Source: Beaufortia kweichowensis (lineage: Eukaryota > Chordata > Actinopteri > Cypriniformes > Gastromyzontidae). From it: DNA of 64,000 bases. The notes beneath the pieces are model-generated. The model had not been told where the DNA came from. It saw only the letters and a program-made list of their open reading frames with translations, and did not search any database. The position numbers were made by a program, and so were the translations under genes. This document shows positions 55,156-64,000 of the stretch, piece after piece (positions within the stretch are counted from its first letter, which is position 1; each line of letters opens with the position of its first letter). The stretch lies in the NCBI GenBank assembly GCA_019155185.1, contig CM032808.1, forward strand, positions 14,710,879 through 14,774,878, given 5' to 3'.

Positions 55156-55364
55156 TATAAAAAGGTAAAAATGCATTCTTTCAAAATTAATAGCCATTTT
55201 GCCTAGTTACGCAATGGATTGTGCATTTTTAAACAATATTTATCTATTTAAATGATATATTGCCTAAATAAATGATATGTTGATAAAAGGGAAACGGGCA
55301 AAAATATGAAAACCAGACTCTTATTTTTAACGCAGTGATATGTAAAATTAAGACCATGCCATAA

Positions 55365-56022
55365 AGAGAAAAGATTTTACAAACTTTATTATCAAAATAA
55401 GTATAAAAATATAAATACTGTATAAAACAATGCGACAGCATTCAAACAACATGAACATAATGACCGATATTCTACAAATACACAATTCATTGTACAGTTC
55501 TAAGTCTATGAGCTGAAATGAATCCACAGTTTGACAGAACCCATATAAACCTTCCACAGGAAAACCGCCTCTTAAACAGAGATATCGAGTAGTTTACATA
55601 ATGATCATACTTGTAAAACATATTATACACATACTGCACCTATTTTAGACTTGGTCTGCGATAAAAGCTAAGCTTTTTTTAAATCATTTTCTTCTGTTTT
55701 TTTAGCCATAAACATCGATAGTGTAGAAAGCTACTATCAGTCACCTTGGTTATAAAACACATTGTCCACACCATTGATTACAACAAATCCCTACTCTTAA
55801 AAGGCATCTTTACTGATTCTTTTGAGGGGGAAAAGAAGGAGAGATCAGAGACCAGAAGGGGACAAAGTCAAAGAAGACATAGAGGAAAGGAGAAGAGGGC
55901 ATTTCTGTAAGAAAACTTCCCAGTAGTTCAAGTTTCGTTGGTTCCATATGCGTTACACAGCAGATTTCAGTATGTCATTTAGTGCTCTGAGATCTTTAAG
56001 TGCGCTGCGTTGCAATCCAGTA
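55365..56022 (-). other. Probable 3' UTR of the cadherin gene
   Basis: Sequence downstream of the cadherin stop codon on the minus strand. It has no coding potential that I can see. It includes a stretch near 55820-55920 that is purine-rich on the plus strand and so pyrimidine-rich in the transcript. The end point is set by the first clear polyadenylation hexamer plus about 20 bases. The true UTR could be longer. Confidence 0.45.
55385..55390 (-). terminator. Candidate polyadenylation signal (AATAAA)
   Basis: TTTATT on the plus strand, AATAAA on the minus strand, about 635 bases past the cadherin stop codon. It is the first canonical hexamer I found downstream. Such hexamers are frequent by chance in AT-rich DNA, so transcript data would be needed to confirm use. 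Confidence 0.4.
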
Positions 56023-56513
56023 TTAAGTCTCTCTCTGGGTTTCTTGCCCTATATACATATCCGCCAGTTTTTTAAACTGCGGCCCCCAGTGACTCAGATA
56101 ATCAAAATCCTGGTCTCCTTCGGTGGCGGCCGATTCCAGAGAGCTCAGAGACTCGGCCAAAGAGCCGTTGCCTTCGTAGGCGTAGGTGGCCAAGGAGTCA
56201 TAGGGAGGCGCCGTGGGGTCCGAGTCGTTTTCTTGTAGACGCCCGTTGATAAAGTCTCTGACATCCGTGTTGTCCTTTAGTGGAGACGTGCGGCGGAACG
56301 GATAAAGCATCTCGGGCATTATGTCCCGACGAAGTTTGTTGGTGTCGATGACCTCGGGGTTACGCAGGGTTCCGATGTCGAAAGCCTGCGTGTCTTCTTC
56401 TCCGCCGCCCTCGTCGTTGTAGCTGACCACGTTGTCCCTCACGTCCTCTTTGGAGATGATCAAAGGCTCCTTCTTCTTTTGTCGCCGGAGGGCCGCGAAC
56501 AATACCACGATCA
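56023..56513 (-). CDS. cdh10: Type II cadherin, last coding exon (catenin-binding tail)
   Basis: Terminal coding exon (491 bp including the TAA stop at 56025-56023). The acceptor is TCTGTCTCCACAG just upstream of 56513. It completes the transmembrane helix (IVVLFAALRRQ) and encodes the whole cytoplasmic tail of about 155 residues. KKKEPLIISKEDVRDN leads into the juxtamembrane block DEGGGEEDTQAFDIGTLRNP, the p120-catenin-binding region of classical cadherins. The beta-catenin-binding half follows: DPTAPPYDSLATYAYEG, SLAESLSSLES and DYLSHWGPQFKKLADMY. In classical cadherins this tail couples adhesion to actin through the catenins. The tail is intact, with no frameshift. The ending (QETQRET) differs from the DSDKDS-like endings I recall for mammalian CDH6/9/10. 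RRDIMPEM and RRTSPLKDN recall CDH9, while EGN-S-AESLSSLES-TEGDQ recalls CDH10, so the paralogue call stays uncertain. An ATG 5' of the acceptor opens a longer ORF but is intronic. Confidence 0.96.
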
Positions 56514-58601
56514 CTGTGGAGACAGAGAGGAGACAAAATGACATCACCACCCGGTAAATAAGTAAAAACTATGTCATTTATCCTCAAGACCTGAATGTAA
56601 ATGTAAGACAGAAGCTTTTACTTTATGACATCATTCTGCACTTCAGCTTCTTATCAAATTCCAGGTTGTGATGTAAACTAAACACTATTGGCTATTTAAA
56701 CTTCCTGTTTAATGAACATTACATCAATGCATCAAACAAAGCTGCGTCTTTACACTATTAAACACTGTAAAATGATAAACACAGATTCAAAGACTGATAT
56801 GAAGTGTGACAAGAAAGGTACAAGCCAAGGACCCTCGAGACCTCATGATTAAGTTCAGTTAATTCAGTCAAGAAGTGCCCAGGCAATCGATGCTTAGGGA
56901 CAATGAAGTTGTCTCGATCAACAGAAACAGAAGCCCAGAGTCAGCTGAAAAAAGTGGCCGGGCAAACGCTTTGGATGTGCTAGTTTTCACGGCGCTCAGA
57001 GAGGCAGAAAGCGAGAGAAAGCGTGCATAATCTCAATCACTGCAGAGAAGAAAGAGCCGCAGCAGAATCACAGGCTGTTCTTGGACGGCTAAAGCAGAGC
57101 ACAGATAAGACGCCCGGTAAAAAGTGCACGGCACTACAGAGAGCTTAGCTGAATATACTGAGAAATGTTTCAAAAGGTGTCATGCGCTCAGGATACTCAT
57201 GAATACAGAGAAGAAAGATGCTCTGTAATGGAGATAAAGACTTCACACTGCCTGGAGCCATCACCTTGCGGTATTAAAACTGTAAAAATAAAAAGGGTTC
57301 CTCTTTTCTTCTCTTACATAGAACAAATGTGCAAAGTTCTGACAGGAACATATCCATCTAAAGAGTCATAGTAAGATTTCATATTTAAGTTTTAACATTT
57401 TCACACTGTCAATGGTTTGATCATATGTCTGAAGTTGTTATGCAATTGTAATACTTTAAGACTGAATTTGAGTCATATTTTATATGTTGAATATTTCAGA
57501 TATACATAATAAACATGAAGTATTTAGTTAAAGACTTGTCTTGGCAGCTAGATAATATTTTAGTAAAAATTATTTGGACCATATCATTATAGTGTAGGCT
57601 TTACTTTCACATTTGCTTCAAACTGATATTATTTCTGACAGCTGAAAGAATTGGTAACATATAAAAGCAAAAAACTTATTTCCCAAGCGTCTACTTTCAA
57701 CTGAGACCACAATTTTGCTTTATATTCAAACATGGAGTTAACCTCACTAACAGGTTACAGCAATAATATTATTCATATATTCAACATATCATTATTTTTT
57801 CATCATTGCATTACAATTGTTCCTCACCTGGTATAATACAATACCTTGAAAAATCTCTGCTTTTTCTTTCTATCTATATTCATATCACTGTAGGTACATA
57901 CTTATGTTTTCATATACCAGACGATGGGAAGTAGATTTACAGTAGATTATGAAGAAAATATATGTGAAAACCCAGCTTGTAATTTACTGTTTTCTAAAAA
58001 AACATCATCGTACATAATGTAAAGATCATTCTGTGAAAATAAAACCTTAATATTGACTGAGTAAGACCATGTCAAAGATTGAAATTAATGTTTAGTTTTT
58101 TGTGCCAATAAAATAATTATTTCAGTATTTATTATATTATAAATGTGTTTCTATCTTATAATCTATCATTTACAGTAAAACCACACTCGTGACCTATTTT
58201 TATCATTTTTATGGCTGTGACTATTTCGATGCTCATAATTTTGCGTCTTAAATTGGGATTTCACAGACGGGTTCATCTATTAAGGAAATAATTAAAGAAG
58301 TAAAAATCTTTCTTTGGTCTAGTTAAAAACATGGGAGACTTAATGGAGATTAGCCAGACAGTCCACAATGTTCATATTTTAAGCAAGACGAGGCGAGAAG
58401 AGAGAATGATGTTCATAAAAAGGGAACAGGTGCTGTAGTTTGCAGCTTGTTTTTCCTGTTCAGCGGCTGCTGTCTCTTCACAGCAGGTGAGCGGAGAGCT
58501 CGACCCAGCCTCCCACTCAGGTGTTAATTATGAAGAAGGCACGGCAGGGGGGAAACACGCTGTGTTCGGCCCAGCCCGGGGGCCTGCGGTGCGATCAGGG
58601 C

Positions 58602-58796
58602 TCACTCTGTGATCTGGAAGGGAAAAGTCTGCATGCGGAAATCTCTCGCTTTGGCCTGTACGCCGCCGTTCGCCATTAGCAACAAGAACGATGCAATGGA
58701 AACAATCCACAAAAGATGGGTAAACAAAAAGAGGAAGAACGATAAACAAAAATAAAAGGGGAAAACAGAAAGATGTTGTGATATTTTATTTAGCAA
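58602..58796 (-). other. Unrecognised short ORF with secretory-like start in cadherin intron
   Basis: A 64-residue minus-strand ORF. The first 40 or so residues are strongly hydrophobic and aromatic (FYFCLSFFLFLFTHLLW, then IVSIASFLLLM), ending in ANGGVQAKARDF, which resembles a signal peptide and its cleavage region. The ORF stops at TGA exactly where a good splice donor sits (CAGA/GTGAGC at 58606/58605). The 3' half is GC- and CpG-rich, unlike the surrounding intron. I do not recognise the protein. It could be an alternative exon, the first exon of another transcript, or chance. A pyrimidine-rich stretch translated on this strand gives Phe/Leu-rich peptides by composition alone, which argues for caution. 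Confidence 0.2.
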
Positions 58797-59927
58797 GCGT
58801 AGCCGGAAAGGTTCGGTCCTCTGTATTATAAGCTGTCAAGTCAGCGCCAGCGGACGAATTTAGGGGAAGAAACTGAAAGTGGAGAAGGGGACGGGGTAGG
58901 ATGTCTATTCTCGGTTTGCTAAAGAGAGGATCAGTGATGGACTAGATGGTGCCTGAGGGGTGAACAGCAGAATATGAGATGGCTAAAGTGGTCTGACACA
59001 CGGTGCACAATCGTCTACGCTGTGTAATAGGCAGAAACGGAGTGAAACTTTAGTCCTACATATATCATTTTTGTAGACATCAACATAAAAGATCTTAAAG
59101 GAGCCATGATGTACACTTAGTAGCATTTTGGGGTTTTACCTTGACGGTTACTTATAATGTTAGTCAAGACACAATTTATGACCCCGTCTGAGAAATCCAA
59201 TTATGATATGAGATCACGAGCATCATTGCAGTCATTGCTATCAAAACAACAAAATTGTGTATTTATTTATTAATTTACTATGAAAGATTTTAAGATACAG
59301 TACTCAAAAATGCACTTATAACACTAAAATGCACGACCTGAAGTTGTTTTGATGTTGTAAAAGACAAAATCAAGTACCGTCCAACTTTTTTCTTATTAGA
59401 TATTCTGTTACAGTAGAAAATACCTCGGATTATAAGGTCAAATGTATTGCAAACATCACAAAAATGTATGCATTTAAATCCATAATGTGTCCCCATTGAA
59501 GTCCACAAAACAAATCAAACAAACAGAACCCACTTTGTCCAGCATGAATAATGAATAGCTAAATGTTCCTGCAGTCCCTAAAAATATGAAGTTTAGGTGA
59601 TTCGTACAGAGAGAAATGTTGACGGATTGCCTCGGGTTAGATTGGGGACAACAGAGATGCACTCACCAGCAGTTTCAACAATTACTTATTGATGGATGTT
59701 TTAACTTAAGCACAACATCATTTCCCTTTTTCCTCGGAAGCAACACAGATGGACGCTGTTCGCGACCGTCCGCTTTTTCAACCGCATTACTTTACGAAGA
59801 CACACAAGTGGCGTTTTACAACGTCAGGAAGAAGCAAGCGACCTACTTAAACCTCAGAAGAACACAAAGGCCTTTTTGTCAATTGCATACATTTAATAAC
59901 GAAAGCTTTTTTTCCCAGCACTGCACT

Positions 59928-59930
<3 letters not shown>

Positions 59931-59964
<34 letters not shown>
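59931..59964. repeat. (AG)17 microsatellite
   Basis: Uninterrupted AG dinucleotide repeat of 34 bp inside the last cadherin intron. Confidence 0.97.
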
Positions 59965-59965
<1 letters not shown>

Positions 59966-61112
59966 ACCTACAGTAATGTCTTAATGGAGTGCCCTACTTT
60001 TTGATAGTCTGGAGGAAATATTTGGAGAAATTTTAAAAGGGAAAAGGAATAAATAACAGAATAAACAACATGCAGGATGATGCACGGCCCACACTGCGCT
60101 GCATCATCACAAAAGCAGGACAAGAGGTCAAGACGCATTACGCTTCCCTCGCCAGACGCTGCACAACGTTACAAGTGTTTATTTTTGGTTTGCGGCTTCA
60201 AAAAACGGCTGTATCTTTGTGTGTGGTTTTGAGATCTTATCACGACCGTATATAAGAACTTTGAGTGCAAACAGCCCGGGTCGACCTAGAAAATAAATCA
60301 TTGTTATCAAATATGTCACTCTGTTTGACGAAGTGTACGCCTCCAAATATTCCCCAAACTGGACTCAAGGGTATGTGATGTAGTGTAGGGCACGGCTGAA
60401 CATATTCTTACTTTCTTATCTTTAGTAACAGACTAATGACTTTTGTTTTAATCCACTGCAGTGCTAAAGATTTGCTTGGGTGTGATTCTTAGAAACAACT
60501 TTTATACCACTTTTTGAAACCATTAAATGCGTTTCCAGCCAAATCCACACAAACAAACTTCACACTGGTTACTCAAACCTGCATTAGTTACCATTAACAT
60601 CAGAGACTATCGGCACGATACTGGTCTGTACATCTAACACTTTCAATACAACAAAAATTCAAGCTTGCCTTCATGATGCAACACAAAAAGCGATGCATTA
60701 TATCTGATTCTGCTCATTAAAATAAAAGCCATTGTGGTGTGATGGGACGTGCCTTTAGCTGACAAACACCTCGTTTCTTACTTTTCCACCCCAAAATGTT
60801 AACATTAAAGCCGGCTCACGGACAAACAGTAAGTCACGCCAATCAAACAGATTTGTTTGACTTCCAACCAAAACCCACAAGAGTACATGAATGCACATAA
60901 CGTTCACAGAGAAAAACGTGCAACACTGGTGGTTTTACATCACACATTAGAGTAAACAAAAGCTAATGCATGCAAACAGTACTGCGAGATCAAAGGTCCT
61001 CAAGACTGCTTTTAAAAATGGCTACCGAATTCACAATCGGACCCCGTATGCTTATACAACAAATATGCTTCTGTAAAAAAAGCTCATGCATTAGTGGTCA
61101 ATCAATACTTAC

Positions 61113-61364
61113 TGAGAAGTATTAAAATGCAAAGTAATATGGCCACCAGGGCTCCTGTGCTCAGACCGGCCGAGAGCAGCAGGGCTTCGGTGCTGCACGT
61201 CTGCACGTTTCCACGACTGTCGCATGCGCAGACCCTGACCGTCAGCGTGCTGGTGCTGCTCTGGATGGGGTAATCGTTGTCTGAGATGACCACGGGCAGC
61301 AGGTACGAGTTCATCTCTCTTCTGTTGAAGCCGCTCCTGCGCGTCAGGATCCTTGCCGTGTTAT
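61113..61364 (-). CDS. cdh10: Type II cadherin, EC5 end and transmembrane exon
   Basis: Exon of 252 bp, a typical length for this position in type II cadherin genes. It encodes DNTARILTRRSGFNRRE, the conserved SYLLPVVISDNDYP strand of EC5, TLTVRVCACD with the paired cysteines of membrane-proximal EC5, a further Cys, and then the transmembrane helix beginning at AGLSTGALVAILLCILILL. The acceptor is TCCTTCTAG (61364) and the donor is CTCA/GTAAGT (61113). The last A joins TG of the next exon to make a Met inside the helix. RVCACDSRGNVQTC followed by EALLLSAGLSTGALVA is closest to CDH10 from memory. The type II assignment also fits the absence of the extra cysteine pattern of type I EC5 domains. 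Confidence 0.95.
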
Positions 61365-61549
61365 CTAGAAGGACATTGAGAAACTGCGATTGTGTTTCGG
61401 AATAAATCGGTTAAGCCGATGTTGCTCTGCCGGGCTATTTAAGATGCAAATAGAGCAATAGTTTATTATTGATTGATGACTTTCTCTTATCTCAGCTCAT
61501 TTACCAATGAAAAATGACACGCATCACATTTGTATTTCTGCTGAAGTAC

Positions 61550-61658
61550 CTTCGTTGTCAAAGATGGTGAAGTTTGGATTGATGGTGCTCAGACTGAAGA
61601 CAAACTTGTGGCCGACGAGAGGTTCATCCGTGTCCACGGCGCTTATGGTCTGGATGAG
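61550..61658 (-). CDS. cdh10: Type II cadherin, exon in EC5
   Basis: Exon of 109 bp, separated from the previous exon by an intron of only 110 bp. It encodes LIQTISAVDTDEP, a GHKF strand, and NPNFTIFDNE, which carries an NFT N-glycosylation sequon. LIQTISAVD continues the AGQ that ends the upstream exon, so the junction is in frame. The acceptor is GTTTCTAG (61658) and the donor is GAAG/GTACTT (61550), which leaves one base of the next Asp codon. It is three codons shorter than the 118 bp I expect of this exon in mammals. The NPNFTI plus DNEDNTARIL context across the junction resembles CDH10 as I remember it, though NPNFTI also recalls CDH9. Confidence 0.92.
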
Positions 61659-61768
61659 CTAGAAACAAACAGCACACTGAGATTTATTTCTGTTTTTATT
61701 GTATTTTTTATACATTTACAGTTATTCAGTTTATATTTGCACTAAACATCCATTTAAACAAAGCATAC

Positions 61769-61887
61769 CTGACCGGCTTTGACGTTCTCACACACAAAGG
61801 TCTCGTAGTACATGGCGAACTCGGGCGCGTTGTCATTCACATCTCGTACTTTGATGAACACCGGGACTCTGGTTTGCAGGGCAGTAC
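61769..61887 (-). CDS. cdh10: Type II cadherin, exon spanning EC4-EC5 linker
   Basis: Exon of 119 bp that completes EC4 and begins EC5. The translation contains TRVPVFIKV, then the DVNDNAPEF calcium-binding linker diagnostic of cadherin repeats, then ETFVCENVKAGQ at the start of EC5. The acceptor is GCATCTAG before GTACTGCC (61887) and the donor is CAG/GTATGC (61769). It takes the second and third bases of the Ser codon split with the upstream exon and ends on a complete codon. It is one codon shorter than the 122 bp I would expect in mammalian relatives; the loop before RVPVF is short. The FVCEN segment with its cysteine is characteristic of EC5 in type II cadherins. Confidence 0.93.
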
Positions 61888-62873
61888 CTAGATGCAAGTG
61901 ATGAATGTGATTTAGCAATCGTGGGAGATATTCAGTTTGAGTCTAATTTCACGTCTCTAAGTTTGTCTGTCAGCTCTTTACCCCAGGCATGTATTCTTCC
62001 ACAGAGAACGCAGAAAACATGAATGACAGTTTGATTTTTGTCATCAGTCATTTACAGCTGTGCTGCAGTTTCAGCCGCTTCTGAGAACATCTTGGGGCTT
62101 TTTAGTCCATTTAAAATACAAGAACTTATCGCATTGTTTTTAACCCATGTGGTGTTTGGGGTCTCAGAGACCCGGAGGCCATTTTAAGAGCTTGGAAAGT
62201 TTACTTTATCTTAAGTTTATATATCTTCATGACTTTTTCTAATCTTATGAGAATAAGTAACAATGCAAACTTGATAACATGCTTTGCTAATGATAATTGT
62301 TACATTACTTTTGTATTGGGTTCGGAGACCCCGGATTTAAAAATGCAATGACTTTCATATGCAAAATTCTCCCATCTGTGTCTGTACAGATACACTCCTT
62401 CCAATTGTTTATTTTACCTTCTTTTATTGTATTTTTTACAGTTTGTTTAAGCTTGGATAAAAATGACAAGCTGGAATTGTCAATTTTGTCTACTGTGATA
62501 AAACAGCTACAATATCATCTATAATAATAAAATTGACATGTTTATAATAATTCTTTAGGTATCCCTGGTATTCCAAACACAAAAACAGTAAAGCTAATCC
62601 GAACAACACAAAAACAAGAGAATTAACAGCTCTGAAAACAAAACACTCAAAATGCATTTCAGGCCTTAATTCGGTCCGATTTCACGATCTAAACTGAAAA
62701 AACACTGAAAGGGACAGATCTCTTGGCATTGCTAAAAGTACGCATCAATACAAAGGGAACAAAAACAAAACAATTTGGCTGGATTAAAGCGCAGATTACT
62801 ACCCAATCAAGAGCGAACATTGTCTCATTTCATATCTGCAGTTATTTCTACTGATCCAACAATACAAACTTAC
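61888..62873 (-). other. Cadherin intron with a repeat fragment
   Basis: Intron of 986 bp between the EC4 exon and the EC4-EC5 exon. It holds a dispersed-repeat candidate at 62138-62335 and otherwise no coding signal. Confidence 0.85.
62138..62335. repeat. Candidate dispersed inverted-repeat element (GGGGTCTC type)
   Basis: A left segment with TTTGGGGTCTCAGAGACCC and a right segment with GGTTCGGAGACCCCGG form imperfect inverted repeats about 160 bp apart. I associate GGGGTCTC/GAGACCCC pairs of this kind with dispersed fish repeats. Boundaries are approximate. Confidence 0.4.
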
Positions 62874-63010
62874 TGAGTTCTGTCGCCAGAACGGAGATGT
62901 TGTGCCATTTGGATGTTTCTCTGTCCAGAGCCTGCAGTGTGCTGATGGTCCCATTGTTGGAATCGATGTTAAACAGTCTTTCCAGGTCTGTGTGCCGATC
63001 AATGGTGTAT
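62874..63010 (-). CDS. cdh10: Type II cadherin, internal exon (EC4)
   Basis: First cadherin exon in the window in transcript order (137 bp). It encodes part of extracellular cadherin repeat 4: a YTIDRHTDLERLFNI stretch, then NNGTIST, the LDRE motif and WHNISV. LDRE is the conserved calcium-binding loop of cadherin repeats. NGT and NIS are N-glycosylation sequons. The acceptor is TTGTTTCAG before ATACACC at 63010 and the donor is TCA/GTAAGT at 62874. The exon starts with the third base of a codon and ends with the first base of a Ser codon completed by the next exon. A length of 137 bp agrees with what I know of this exon in vertebrate type II cadherins. Classical cadherins are single-pass adhesion proteins that bind calcium and pair across cell junctions. 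The family call is firm; the paralogue (cdh10 versus cdh9 or cdh6) is an inference. Confidence 0.93.
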
Positions 63011-64000
63011 CTGAAACAAGAATGACTGTAATGAATGCGAGACAATAAAGCGCTGATTATGCTCAGACACAGGGACAGAACGTTCTGGGTTTTAAGACGT
63101 CGTAAACACAGAAGAGAAACGGGTACATTGCACACCCAATAATAAAGGGACTCAGCCCGATTAGATAAGCACGTATTTGATGTAACTTTACAATGATTCA
63201 GTTATGGCAAACCATTGCAATATGCATACTAATATTTTCAATATACTGTTTGACATATACTGAAATAATTGTATACCTTAAATGTTCTGTAAGTCACTTT
63301 CAGCTGACAACTTTGTGTTCTTCAAATGTAAAGACCCGGGACCTTCAGCAAACACAGGAAACCGGTGCTCTCGGGTACCTCAGTGTTTTTAGATGATCAA
63401 TTATGCGTTACACATCAAACCGCCAGCTGCGATGAAACCGCGTTTTAGCTCAAGCAACTATCAATTATCTATACTTGCATATTGCGTGTTGTGAATTCTG
63501 AAGTGTTTGATTTGCAAGAGACTGAATGCTAATCGCTCCGTTGATCCCCCTGCCTTTTGTTTTCATGAAATAAGAAAAGGAAATCTTTCCTATTAAAGCC
63601 ATTTATCAATGTCAACTTACATATTCTGCTGACATTTAAATATGCAACCGAGTATGGCGTGCTTGAGGGAGCCAGACGGACAGGATTTTCAGACCGTCGC
63701 TCGTCGTGTGAATGTGGACAAGAGACGAGAGACAAGGCAGAGTCTTTCGCATCAACTTATAGAAGTCAGAATTCAGAACGGGTGGGGCGGGGAATGTAAA
63801 ACAACGCCTGTATTCATCTTGCCAAACTTCCGCAGGGAAATCACCAACTGAGACCCCATGAATAATTTGCTTCCCCCTGCCTTTACACACACACGCACAC
63901 GCTCGCACACTCTCGGGGACACGTTGATGGATTAGATTTAACCGAGCACAAAACATCTGATCAGCAACCAAAATGTGAAAGAATAAGATGCGTTCTGCTT
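63011..64000 (-). other. Cadherin intron, runs off the window
   Basis: Sequence upstream of the first visible cadherin exon. I searched both minus-strand ORFs here for cadherin motifs (LDRE, DxNDN, DAD) and found none, so the preceding exon lies beyond base 64000. A short CA/GC-rich tract occurs at 63885-63910. Confidence 0.75.

Larger units (their letters stand above)
52481..55364. other. Gene-free stretch 3' of the cadherin gene
   Basis: Holds the palindromic element at 53390 and the repeat edge at 55015. Short ORFs (for example 53797-54063, 88 codons) have no domains that I recognise. Part of it could belong to a longer cadherin 3' UTR. Confidence 0.45.
56514..61112 (-). other. Last cadherin intron (4.6 kb)
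   Basis: Intron between the transmembrane exon and the tail exon, GT at 61112-61111 and AG at 56515-56514. It splits the Met codon within the transmembrane helix. Contents: mostly AT-rich sequence without recognisable exons, a GA microsatellite at 59931, and a GC-rich patch around 58480-58690 with a short ORF (reported separately). The ORF at 59616-59984 on the plus strand ends in the GA repeat and looks spurious. Confidence 0.85.

Noticed and set aside
59616..59984. 122-codon plus-strand ORF in the cadherin intron
   Set aside because: It is antisense to the gene, ends in the GA microsatellite and has no domain.
63529..63971. Minus-strand ORFs that might be the next cadherin exon
   Set aside because: They contain none of the cadherin motifs (LDRE, DxNDN, DAD) and no frame-compatible splice sites.

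Overview
The window looks like a piece of a teleost fish chromosome, most likely from a cyprinid (carp/minnow group). This rests on AT-rich non-coding DNA with long microsatellites, on several dispersed repeat types I associate with cyprinid genomes, and on one vertebrate multi-exon gene with GT-AG introns. I found no bacterial-style gene arrangement, no CRISPR array, no rRNA and no free-standing tRNA gene. The family names come from recognition by eye, not from a search.

The only gene I can establish lies at the right end on the minus strand. Five consecutive exons (63010 down to 56023) encode the C-terminal 368 or so residues of a type II classical cadherin: the end of EC4, all of EC5, the transmembrane helix and the whole catenin-binding tail. 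All splice sites are good GT-AG pairs and the reading frame runs through every junction. The gene belongs to the cdh6/9/10 branch. cdh10 is my best call, with cdh9 as the main alternative. The 5' exons lie beyond base 64000. A 3' UTR probably runs from 56022 to about 55365.

Bases 1 to about 55,300 look like gene-poor DNA next to this cadherin gene. They hold scattered transposon relics: a LINE 3'-end fragment, tRNA-derived SINEs, and at least six kinds of short palindromic or terminal-inverted-repeat elements, two of them near full length at 12034-12451 and 20530-20759 and one inside a microsatellite at 46128-46364. They also hold large simple repeats: (CT)n at 35991, TG/TGCG at 29664, CAGA/GATA at 45747 and TATA/GATA at 52170. 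A diverged direct duplication lies near 17 kb. Most open reading frames here are short, overlap on both strands or arise from simple repeats, so I do not treat them as genes.

A few places might be more than background: a first-exon-like sequence at 25642-25684 (strong start context and a consensus splice donor), a GC-rich patch with two donor-like sites at 31530-31740, a GC-rich patch inside the last cadherin intron with a secretory-type short ORF (58602-58796), and a small CpG-dense block near 50560-50735. None is proven. I did not find a clearly new biological system.
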